Shown here one piece after another: positions 23,024 to 32,030 of a stretch of 64,000 nt of DNA. The stretch's first letter is position 1; each line of letters opens with the position of its first letter. The stretch spans positions 930,001-994,000 of the forward strand of contig JAJHTX010000001.1 of NCBI GenBank assembly GCA_032164295.1. Reading direction: 5' to 3'. Made by a program: the position numbers and the translations under genes. The notes under the pieces were generated by a model. That model was not told the origin of the DNA. It did not search any database and was given only the letters and a program-made list of their open reading frames with translations. Source of the stretch: Inonotus obliquus. Taxonomy: Eukaryota > Basidiomycota > Agaricomycetes > Hymenochaetales > Hymenochaetaceae.

Positions 23024-24484
23024 ATGGCTTCCGATGAACTCTCAACTGAGAAACTGAAGGAGATTCTTGAGTTCTCCATCGGGCTGGCCCGAGAGGCTGG
23101 GAAGCTCATTCTGCAGGGGTCAGATGCTATCCTGCGATCAGCTGCAGAGGCAGTTGCGGAAAAGAAGAATTCTGTAGACTTGGTTACACAGTATGATAAG
23201 GCCGTGGAAGAGCTGGTGCATGAGAGGACGAGTGGCGCATATCCGACTTTCGGATTGTGAGTGGAACCTCTAACTTCTTTGTTGGGTATGAAACTTTCGA
23301 ATGCTGAGATTCGATTAGTCTGGGAGAAGAAGAGACGGCGGCACAGGGAAAACTCCCTGAGCTAACGGACGGACCGATATTCTGTGTCGATCCAATCGGT
23401 CTGTATGATGTCCCCCCAGTCCCTTTGAGTTCCCTGTCAGAATGAACTGGTTGTCAGATGGAACGACGAATTTTGTACACGGTTTCCCGTTCGCCTGTAT
23501 TTCGATCGGGCTCATCAATCAGAAACGTCCTGTCTTGGGAGTGATATACAACCCGTTCATTGATTGGCTGGTTTGTGCGGTTTCGTTTTGAAGTACGTTC
23601 GGATGACTGGGATCTAATTATGCTACTTGGTTCTAGTACTATGGTGCCAAAGGTCAAGGATCGTATCTCATCAAAGCTGGAGGAACACCACAGAAGCTTC
23701 CCATCGCACCTCCACGACCACTTCCTTCACTTTCTCAAGCCTTGTTGGCAGTAGAATGGGGATCCGATCGTGCGGTAGAACAGATGACAGCTCGTTCTAC
23801 ATCATTTGTTCGTCTAGCAGGAGATGGAAGTCAGATCGAACATGGCAAAATGGCGCATTCACTTCGTTCGATGGGAAGTGCGGCGTTGAATTTTGCTGCT
23901 GTGGCAGCTGGATCGTTAGATTTGTATTGGTACGCTTTGTTCTGATGTGTGGGATTTCGAAGTATAGGCTGATCGAAGGATAGGGAGATCGGTTGCTGGT
24001 GAGATTGTTTTTGGAATCTTTTCTAATCCAGAGTTGTCTGAAAATTTTCAAAAGGCCATGGGACGTCTGCGTAGGGGCTTCATTACTGAAAGTATTCTCA
24101 GAATCGGGAAAGCTAATGCTCATCTAGGCAGGATCGATAATTGCCCAAGAAGCAGGCGGAATAGTTAGCACTTCTGATCTCTCCGTGCACGGAGGGGAGG
24201 TCACTGGCGATTTTTCTGATAAAGTCTTGACGGGTAGGAAATACATTGTCATGAGGTATGTTTACTTCCGCCTCAGCTTATGAATACACCTCAACTCAGA
24301 CCGTCATCCAGAGCTATTGCAGACACGGAGGTACGTCTCTTCAGTCTTCAGATTCTACGTAGGGCTTTACTCATTCATTTATCTTTGCCGTGTGCAGAAC
24401 GAAAAGGGTGTCGATACACAGAAACGCCTCATTAAAGAGTTCTGCGAAACAATTGTCGATTTCACACCGAGCTCCAAGATGTAG
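23024..24484 (+). CDS. inositol-1-monophosphatase
   Basis: Mg2+-dependent, lithium-sensitive-type phosphatase releasing free myo-inositol from inositol 1-phosphate. ATG at 23024 ([15 protein letters not shown]). The first intron joins TFG-F to [11 protein letters not shown], giving the metal-binding GEE motif. A second intron (GTCTGT...TTGTCAG) splits [15 protein letters not shown]; without splicing this catalytic motif appears destroyed. Then [18 protein letters not shown], a [11 protein letters not shown] strand and [21 protein letters not shown]. Two micro-exons (23984-23998, 15 nt; 24055-24070, 16 nt) supply EIGCWPWDVC, completing [22 protein letters not shown]. The C-terminus is [20 protein letters not shown]. 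All catalytic residues are retained once spliced; length is about 300 residues, normal for the family. Confidence 0.9.
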
Positions 24485-25245
24485 AAACGTGGATGATTGA
24501 GGTGATTTGAAGAAGTCACGACGACTTGTATAGAGTAGACTTCAGAGAAGTGAGAAATGTGATGTATCCACCGTATAATCCAAGTTGCCCTTAAAGCTGA
24601 TGCGCCTACAAACCGGGTGTCGAGCATCTCGAAGCACGTTGTCTGGTGGACTCTGGAGCCGGGGCTGCTACCTGCAGCCGGCACCCGACCAGGACTTTTA
24701 AACAATCACTTACCTAAGCATCGAGGCGGGCCAAGCCGAGCCGATCAACCATGACGCGGTAACATGACTCGCATTTGACCGTGACTCTCATGTTCAACGC
24801 GATGTAAACTTATCTGTATTCTAAGTCAGTGCTTCGTGCTTTCTGGTGTTCCTATGTCGTTCAACGCACCTTCTGCTCTTGCGCGCTCACCGTCTAATTT
24901 TCTGAATTTGCGACAAGCTTGTCATCCGGATAGGCATCGATACGACTAAGGATTATGTCGTACGGCGTGTTTGCTGAGGGTGAGGGACAAAGAAGGAGAA
25001 ATACCTACCTTGGATTAATGATTGAGAATGAATCCGACTATTCCACTTCACGATCATCCCGGCGGTCTACCTAGATACTCACTGATTCTGCCCGCTGTGC
25101 TGACGACCTGCGTCATTCCTTCCACTGGATCTTCATGCCGCACATCTCACTGTGCCAGCTTCTTCCTCTGCATGCTCATAAAATAGGACGAACTTTGCCT
25201 ACTCTGCTTCTCCAACTTGGTAGTCTCTTCTCTCGACGTTCAAAC
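24485..25245. other. intergenic, no gene seen
   Basis: About 760 nt without a recognisable gene. A GC-rich partial palindrome (CCGGGGCTGCTACCTGCAGCCGG) at about 24,659-24,681 could form a hairpin downstream of the phosphatase. No TATA box is clear before 25246. Confidence 0.5.
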
Positions 25246-26454
25246 ATGGGCGTCTTCAAGGTCAAGAGAATACTCGGCTCTAAAGCTAAACCCCGCTCGC
25301 ATCTAAACTCTTCACCAGCAAGACTCTGTTCAAGATCCATTCTGGAGCTTCCGTGAGGGCGACCCGACTCCCGGCCGCTGCGGCGACGGCGACGAGCTGT
25401 TCGGACAGAATCGTATGAAGTTCGACGGATTGGAAGGCTACGATGCGGACGACAACACGAACATGGATGATTCCCCGGTCTTGGAGCTCTTTGCGGGCTA
25501 CTTTGACTGGATCCTTCGATTTTGGGACACCGTGTCCGATGTGGAGGATGTCAAATCATCAGTGGTCTACCCTTCTGGCAATACGTCGGTATCGGAGGAG
25601 GATGTCGCCCCGATCCCCGATGGTATTGTTGCTTTGGATGAGGTGTCAGCCCCGTGTGACGCGAGCGAGGCGACGCTTGTATCCATTGAAGAAATCCCTT
25701 GTTTGGCGCACGCGGCGGTCGACGAGGGCGAGGTTTTTAGCCCAGACTCCTCAGACGCATCCGACGTCGAGCCGTTGACGGAAGGTGTCTCCGAGTGCCA
25801 GCCACTCCCATCCGCAGCCGGTTCTCAACAGGAAGAATTACCCGGAGACCTGGTTGAGGATGGTGAGGCGGCTCCCTTTGACCTTTCCTTCATGTGCCTT
25901 GCGCCTACACCCCTGTGCGTTTCCGGGCTGGAATCGTGCCCGGCATCACTAATCGACTATTTGGACGGACTATCAGACACAGAACTAGCCGTGGTCAAAG
26001 AGGTTGGCCAACTGCACTCCCTCTTCACGGCCCGGTGGCATGCTACCCGCCAGTCGCTCATATCTGCATTGACTCCCCGACAGGACGAATTACCCGATGG
26101 GGACCTTGCAGAGGACGACGTGGCTACCGGAGCCTCTGCCGCTTTCGCTTCAACGCCGCCTCAACTCCATCGACACCCCTTTCACAGCAGTCAGACTGCG
26201 ACTCCGATGACTGCGTGGAGGGTGTCGAGTATATGTCCCATGGCATCGGTACTACGACTCTCGCACCGATGTGGACCTTCCGCGAGAGTGTCCTTATACC
26301 CGACACATCCGATGATGACGACGATGACGACGGGTTTCTTGGGCGATTGCGGACATACGACGACGGCGTCGACGTGAACATGATTGAAGACTCAAGCATA
26401 GACGGATTCGTTCTCATGTTCGAGGGCATAGGTGTCGAGAGTACCTCCGCTTGA
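25246..26454 (+). CDS. acidic protein of unknown function
   Basis: I recognise no family. Proposed structure: exon 1 25246-25260 (MGVFK), intron 25261-25318 (weak donor GTCAAG, branch-like CTAAA, acceptor CACCAG), exon 2 25319-26119, intron 26120-26187 (GTGGCT...TTTCACAG), exon 3 26188-26454. All joins keep the frame, and the upstream exon adds the protein-like QDSVQDPFWSFREGDPTPG before the internal ATG at 25415. The product is about 360 residues, strongly acidic, with repeated QEELPGDL / QDELPDGDLAEDD patterns, a Trp/Phe-rich LELFAGYFDWILRFW segment and a final TSDDDDDDDGFLGRLR. No signal peptide or membrane segment. The second intron is supported by the frame change; the first is less sure. 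Confidence 0.5.
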
Positions 26455-28104
26455 CGCTGCTGCCCTTCACGTCGCGGTCGACGGACACCATGGTTATCTT
26501 GGTCGAGATTGGGAGACGTGATATCCGTCGCATATGAGCGCATGCGTCGGGTATCGTGCCTCTCGTCTTGGTCGATACTACTGGTGGACGCTGACCAGGC
26601 TGTCTCCGCGTTCTGTCCGATGTGATACTCCTCCGTCCAGTATACCCTTATACCCTCGTCACACCATCCCTATCTATATTCTATCTATATAATAATCCAC
26701 CTAATTACCTCCTATCTCTTTTCCTCTTGGTCTATTGGTCTCTTTTCCCTGGCAAGTTCTTGGTCTCCGAATCTCTCTCTTCCTCTTTCTTTGGCGCATC
26801 TCTACTATCTATCGGCTCGTCTCCTTCCTGGTCCACTTTCTTCCATCCCCTTCACCTCCCCCTCTCATCCCGTGCTTCTGTTTCCCTGCTTTCTCAATCT
26901 TCGCCTCTCTTCTTCCTGATCTCTGGTCTCTGGTCTATCACATGCAATCTATCATCTCCATCTTTCTCTCCGCTCTGTTTCTCGGCTCATCTCCTTCCTG
27001 GACTCGTTTCTCTCATCTCCTTATCTCATCTCGTGCTTCTGGTTCCCTGGCTTCTTTATCCTCGTCTCTCGCTTCTTTCTGGTCTCTGGTATTTCTCTTC
27101 CCTCTGATTCACCATTTCCACTATTTCTCGACTCGTCTCCTTCCTGGTCCTGTTTCCTTCACCTCCTCTTCCTCCTCTCCTCCTCTTCTCTCATCTCGCG
27201 TGTTTGGTTCCCTCTTTCCTGTCTCCACTCTCCAGTACCCATTTTCCATTTATCATCTACGGTCTAGCCTCGGTTCTTTCTGGTCTCTGAGCTATCATAG
27301 CGATATCTCCTACTACTCCTTTCAATATCTCTCTACTATCTCTGGGCTGGTCTCCCCCCTCCTCATCCCCTTTTCCGATCTACCTTCTCTCATCTCGTGT
27401 TTAGCTCCCTTTATCCTGCCTCCAGTATTCCGTTTCCTTTTATCCTCTCCCGTCTCCTCTCCCTGTCTCCTTCCTGTCTTCCAGTTCTCCTATGCCCTCT
27501 GGTCTCCGCCTCCCCCTTGATTTCTTCCCTCCTATTTCTCAAGTACAATCTTCCATCTTCTCTATTCCCATTACCACTAATATTCTCTTAGCCTGGTCTC
27601 TGTATTAGATGCGTATATTGTCTCAGTTGTATCCTCCCCCATTCAGGCTAGGGTAAGTCATGTAATGATAGTACATCCTGTAGTCCCACGGTAACATCGC
27701 ATCTCGGGAGTCCATGGATGGATGACGTCCTATTATAAGCGGGTATGGATTTTTAACCGGAATGCTTGCGCCTAACCCGGCCACGCCAGTGCAGGAAGTG
27801 CATCTGGCGTGGGATGCCCATGTGGTATTTAAGGTATATATGAATTGATCGAGAAAGGATGGCTATATATGATAGTAGTCTTATTGGCTTCCTCTGCAAG
27901 TGCATAGATGGTGTCGATACGAGATAATCATGCTTCTCAACGGCAGTCCTCAATGTCTTTGGATTAACTTGACCCAGCCAAGAAATAACCGCTCAATGTC
28001 AAAGCTCGAATTATTAATAATGGAGCTTTAAAACAATCAATATGAGGCTGAGCGCTAAAGGCTATAGCAACCCTCTGTCTAGAACAGAATAGAAAGTCAT
28101 CGCA
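26455..28104. other. gene-free region with pyrimidine-rich repeats
   Basis: No credible gene. From about 26,620 to 27,600 the + strand is nearly all C and T, giving long but meaningless open frames. The remainder to 28,104 is ordinary AT-balanced sequence that includes the COG8 3' UTR. Confidence 0.6.
26812..27480. repeat. degenerate pyrimidine-rich tandem repeat
   Basis: A diverged unit of about 145-215 nt recurs. Each begins with a sequence like TCGGCTCGTCTCCTTCCTGG (26,812; 26,982; 27,128; weaker at 27,343). It continues with TCTCATCTCGTGCTTCTGGTTCCC and then CTTTCTGGTCTCTGG. The order of the three blocks is kept in successive copies, so this is a decayed minisatellite and not just biased composition. 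Confidence 0.6.
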
Positions 28105-29811
28105 TCAACTGTTCCCAGGAATTGTGCTTGGACCCATATCTGGATCAAGCCATGCCACCCATTGTCCAAGGCTCTCCCTCAGTCTGCTTCCCATAACAAC
28201 ATCCTGAGGATTTTCAACACTGTATACGCCCTGGCCAAGTGCTCTTCGTACGTAAGGGACAAGTAATCGTACAAATGCCCTCCCAGCAGCACGGACGACG
28301 CGTTCCTGATCAGGTGGTGGTTCCCCTTCGTCATCCGTTATTAGTTTGGTTTTCGAACTTGAGCTCGACGCGGCTTCCACAGCAGTCTGCGCGTAACTGA
28401 AGAAGTTCATCGATGCGCGAGCGAGAGAATCGTCTAGTGCTGAGAGGAGTTGTGAGAGCAAGGAAGCAGGCGCGAGGAGTCGGAGACTGTTGAGTGCAGT
28501 GAGGATGGCGTTGGTGTAAATCGCAAGAGGAGGGAAAGAAGCGAGGCTTTGTGGAGGGACGTGTAGAGATTCTGGAAGCGCCGTGTCTTCGGGCGGAGAG
28601 GATGCTGTTTGAGGTGTACACAGTACTGTGGAAGGTTTGCGACGGTATTTCAGCGCATCGGATAAGGTATTGCTCAAGGCATCGGTTGCTGATTCCAGAG
28701 AATGTGAGAAACGTGTCTCGACGGCATGCTCGAATAACGGTGGGAGTAATGGTCGGAAGTCAAGCCCTGATCGCGCAAGAGCAGATCCGCAATGTGTAAG
28801 TTGTGTAAGAAGAGCGGAGAGGGACGTTGCATCGTTGATATGCGAGAGATGTGAGCGGAGGACGGAAAGGAGCGCGCTGACTTGGTAGTGTGTGAGTGTC
28901 GAAAGCAAGTATCGTAGCTCCTGTACACGTTCGACGGGATCAGAGTCCTTCCCGGAGACTCGATCAAGGAAAATAGTCGTAAATTGTGTGATGATGTCGG
29001 ATACGCCTTCCCGCCAGACGTCGACGTATCGGCGGACGTATCGCGCATGGTCTGCTCGGTCCTCTTTGATGCCGTCAACCTTACTGTTGAGATTCACCAA
29101 TCTACTCGTCAAGAAAACAAGCGCGAGCTCTTTCTCATCCATCACATTCATCTTTCGGAGGAACGAAGTAGCCTTGAACAGAGCGGGAAGTTTCGTAGGT
29201 TCGCGTAGTAAGGAGATAAGTTGAGCAAGCATAAGACGCATTACATGCGATGCTTCTGCCGCAACATCCTGTACGACTGGGGTGTCAGGAAACATTCCCG
29301 ATAGACGCGCAGCGTGGGCCGCGAGGTCCATAGCTTCCTGATAGTACGCATTGCGCACACAGGTGTCGATGAGCTGAGGAACATCGAGTATGTCGATCAG
29401 GGCGTCGTGTTGGGCGAGAACCCGACGCGCTTTGGTCCGCGCATCTTGGATCCCCTGCGTCTCCAGTGAGAATTGTCGAGCTTGGGTTTCAAGAGCGGGA
29501 AGGGCAGAGAGCAAAGATGCCAGAGAGGATGAGAATGAAGAGAACGTCGAGGACAGAACAGACGAAGTCCGATGCAGAGAGAGGAACGTCGGGTACTCGT
29601 TGTGGCAGAGCGAAGTGAGTGAGTTCGTTAGCTGGGACGCTTCTGAGGCGAGCGTTGTTGGCTCGTGGAATATTTCAGGCAGACTTAGCGAAGTCAAGTG
29701 CGAGAGATATTGCGAGATTTCTGGAGTCGAAAAGCGCTCCCGTAGCGATGATGACGGACCTTCGCCATTGTTGCTGGCGAGCACATCTGCGAGAGTTTCG
29801 AGTTCTGACAT
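28105..29811 (-). CDS. COG8: conserved oligomeric Golgi complex subunit 8 (COG8/Dor1)
   Basis: Peripheral Golgi protein of COG lobe B, tethering COPI vesicles during retrograde transport within the Golgi. A single exon of 568 codons from ATG 29811 (MSELETLADVLASNNGEGPS). The Dor1 signature region is clear: YLSHLTSLSLPEIFHEP, then a coiled-coil LSSTFSSFSSSLASLLSALP, QAR..SLETQGIQDARTKARRVL, and LDVPQLIDTCVRNAYYQEAM followed by DLAAHAARLSGMFPDTPVV. Alpha-solenoid helices follow (LLREPTKLPALFKATSFLRK; DEKELALVFLTSRL). The C-terminus has LVPYVRRALGQGVYSVENP. Length suits fungal COG8. It lacks introns, unlike most neighbours. It shares a 139 bp intergenic region with delta-COP. Confidence 0.92.
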   Translation of the reverse strand: MSELETLADVLASNNGEGPSSSLRERFSTPEISQYLSHLTSLSLPEIFHEPTTLASEASQLTNSLTSLCHNEYPTFLSLHRTSSVLSSTFSSFSSSLASLLSALPALETQARQFSLETQGIQDARTKARRVLAQHDALIDILDVPQLIDTCVRNAYYQEAMDLAAHAARLSGMFPDTPVVQDVAAEASHVMRLMLAQLISLLREPTKLPALFKATSFLRKMNVMDEKELALVFLTSRLVNLNSKVDGIKEDRADHARYVRRYVDVWREGVSDIITQFTTIFLDRVSGKDSDPVERVQELRYLLSTLTHYQVSALLSVLRSHLSHINDATSLSALLTQLTHCGSALARSGLDFRPLLPPLFEHAVETRFSHSLESATDALSNTLSDALKYRRKPSTVLCTPQTASSPPEDTALPESLHVPPQSLASFPPLAIYTNAILTALNSLRLLAPASLLSQLLSALDDSLARASMNFFSYAQTAVEAASSSSSKTKLITDDEGEPPPDQERVVRAAGRAFVRLLVPYVRRALGQGVYSVENPQDVVMGSRLRESLGQWVAWLDPDMGPSTIPGNS

Positions 29812-29950
29812 GGCTTTTACTCCTCAATCACTGGAGGAGAGCGTGAGCGAGTCCTGTCCCCTGATTTGGGAGTAAATTACCACGGATACAACGCGACGAG
29901 ACACGTCTCTAAAGTTAAATCAGCTCAAGCCCTACGTTCAACATTGTAAA
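29812..29950. promoter_or_regulatory. bidirectional promoter, COG8 / delta-COP
   Basis: Only 139 bp lie between the two opposite start codons, so both promoters and 5' UTRs are here. No TATA box is visible on either strand. A shared promoter is inferred from the distance. Confidence 0.6.
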
Positions 29951-31886
29951 ATGGTGAGCACAAGTGCAACGACTCAAGTTGATACTGATTTTGCTGTGCT
30001 CAGGTCGTATTGGCAGCTTCAATCTGCACAAAAGCCGGCAAGCGTACGTATTCTTGAATTTAATTCACTTATGCTAATCTGACAGCGGCACAGCGGTCAT
30101 CTCTCGCCAATTCCGAGAGATGACGAGGGCTCGGATAGAGTCCCTCTTAGCCTCATTCCCAAAGCTCATCCCAGCTGGATCGCAACATACATCAGTCGAA
30201 ACGTCTGAAGTCCGCTATGTCTATCAGCCGCTGGAAGAGCTCTATATCCTCCTCATCACTAACAAGGCATCTAACATCCTTCAAGACATCGAGACGCTTC
30301 ATCTCTTTGCGCGGGTCGTCTCGGACATGTGTCGAAGCGCAGAAGAGCGCGAGATACTCAGGAATGCGTTTGAGCTCCTGGGAGCATTCGATGAGATCGT
30401 CAGTTTGGGGTACCGTGAACAGATTAATCTCCTGCAAGTCAGGAATGTCCTCGAAATGGAAAGTCACGAAGAAAAGATCCAGGAAATCATCGCTCGAGTG
30501 AGTGTATATCATTCCCTCTTACTCTGTACTCCGCGTAATGCTAGTCCAGAACAAAGAAGCGGAAGCGAAAGAAGAGCTCAAGCGGCGCGCAAAGCAACTC
30601 GAAATGCAGCGTCGAGAGCAGCAACGACGCGCCGCAGCTGGCGGTGGAGGAGGCAGTGGTTTCGGTGGAGGTTTGGGCAGTGGTATGGGCTCGTACTCGC
30701 CTGTACCACGTTATGAGCAGCCGTCTCCACAGCCCGCTCGTACATCATCACCTGCACAGTCGTCTTCACTGCGTGCACCTGCGTTCAAGGGATCGGGTAT
30801 GAAGCTCGGTAGCAAGAAGAAAACTGCGGACTTGTTGGATGCATTGGGCGGAGAGGCTCTAGTCGCTCACGAGGAGCTGTCTGCACCCCCTACGCCTTCG
30901 ATACCAGTTCCTGAACCATCAATTACAGCTAGTGCGCGAGGAAGCTTACCTGTTGTTACACGAGAAGGGTAAGGATTAAGCGAGTAACCAAATGTAATAA
31001 CTGATCGACTATTCCACAGAGTACATGTCGTGATTAAAGAGAAGATAGCCCTTCAGCTCCTACGCGAAGGAGGTCTAAAATCGATGGAAGTCAGAGGAGA
31101 CATGAACCTCCAAGTCTCCGATTCTTCACAAGCCAAAATCAAACTGAGTCTAGGGACCCTTTCGTCTGACATCAACGCGGGTGACCTGCAATTCAAGCAG
31201 CATCCCCATGTTGCAAAGTTCGCACCGACGGGCGAGCGTGTTGTCGCGCTCAAGGATCCGTCGAGAGCGTTCCCTGTCGGTCAGAGTCTTGCAGTGTTGA
31301 AGTGGAGGTATGACGGCAAGGATGAGACCTTGGTCCCGCTTTCGAGTACGTGTTTCTTTTGCATTTATGTTCTCAGATATGCATGGATTTGATTTTTTCA
31401 TGAATGAAGTTAATTGCTGGCCAACCCCGTCAAACGATGGGACGTGCGATGTAAACATCGAATACGAGCTTGAGAATGATAAGCTCGCACTGCACGACGT
31501 TGCTATCTCAATCCCTCTTCCGTGAGTCCCCTTGCCTTTCCCGCCATGCTACGCTAACGAAAAGACCCTTCATCTAAACTAGCACGGGCTCCTATCCAAC
31601 CGTTTCCCAACATACTGGCACCTGGGCCCTCAACGCCTCAACGCACTCCCTCGATTGGTCCATCCCACTTATCAGCGCCGACGACCCCGACTCCCGAACG
31701 GGCACACTCGAATTTTCAGTCGGCGGGGACGACGCCGCGACTTTCTTCCCTGTTCGCGTTGCGTTTGTTGCCGAAGGAAGTTTGTTTGGTGTTGGTATCA
31801 ATGAAGTGAAGGGTATTGAAAATGGGGAAGATGTGGTGTTCTCACAGGATGTAACGCTTGTTGCGGAGGATTATCTTGTAGTTTAG
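29951..31886 (+). CDS. RET2: coatomer subunit delta (delta-COP)
   Basis: Medium-like chain of the COPI coat, which forms Golgi-to-ER and intra-Golgi vesicles with ARF1. Exon 1 is only the ATG (29951-29953); the intron 29954-30003 (GTGAGC...GCTCAG) leads to VVLAASICTKAGK. A second intron (30044-30093) joins to PVISRQFREMTRARIESLL, the N-terminal longin-like domain. Then VRYVYQPLEELYILLITNKASNI, a conserved delta-COP segment, and IQEIIARNKEAEAKEELKRRA leading to a Gly-rich linker (GGGGGSGFGGG). The C-terminal mu-homology domain starts near EGVHVVIKEKIALQLLREGG, with DLQFKQHPHVAKFAP and VEDYLVV-type end (LVAEDYLVV). Length is near 540 residues, as expected. Confidence 0.93.
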
Positions 31887-32030
31887 ATGTCGAGGGCTGT
31901 GAGCTGTAGATGGATAGAAGCCTCTTATTTCACTTGTTGATGTTGCTGAGAGAATACGAAGAAAATGAACGTAAAAGTACTCATTCTTCGATTCAATTTC
32001 TATAATTCCAAATTACCGTTATAGTTGTTC
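31887..32030. other. convergent 3' intergenic region
   Basis: 144 nt between the stops of delta-COP (+) and the TolB-amidohydrolase (-). The two transcripts probably overlap at their 3' ends. Confidence 0.5.

Noticed and set aside
23340..23460. Apparent loss of the catalytic DPIDGTTN motif in the inositol phosphatase
   Set aside because: An intron (GTCTGT...TTGTCAG) interrupts the motif; splicing restores [12 protein letters not shown].
24640..24700. Possible tRNA-like fold in a GC-rich hairpin
   Set aside because: No A- or B-box promoter sequence and no acceptor stem of the right spacing; only a local palindrome.
26622..27591. Long + strand frames (161 and 261 codons) in the pyrimidine tract
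   Set aside because: Ser/Leu/Pro/Phe-only translations of C/T repeats; overlapping frames are equally open, as expected from composition.
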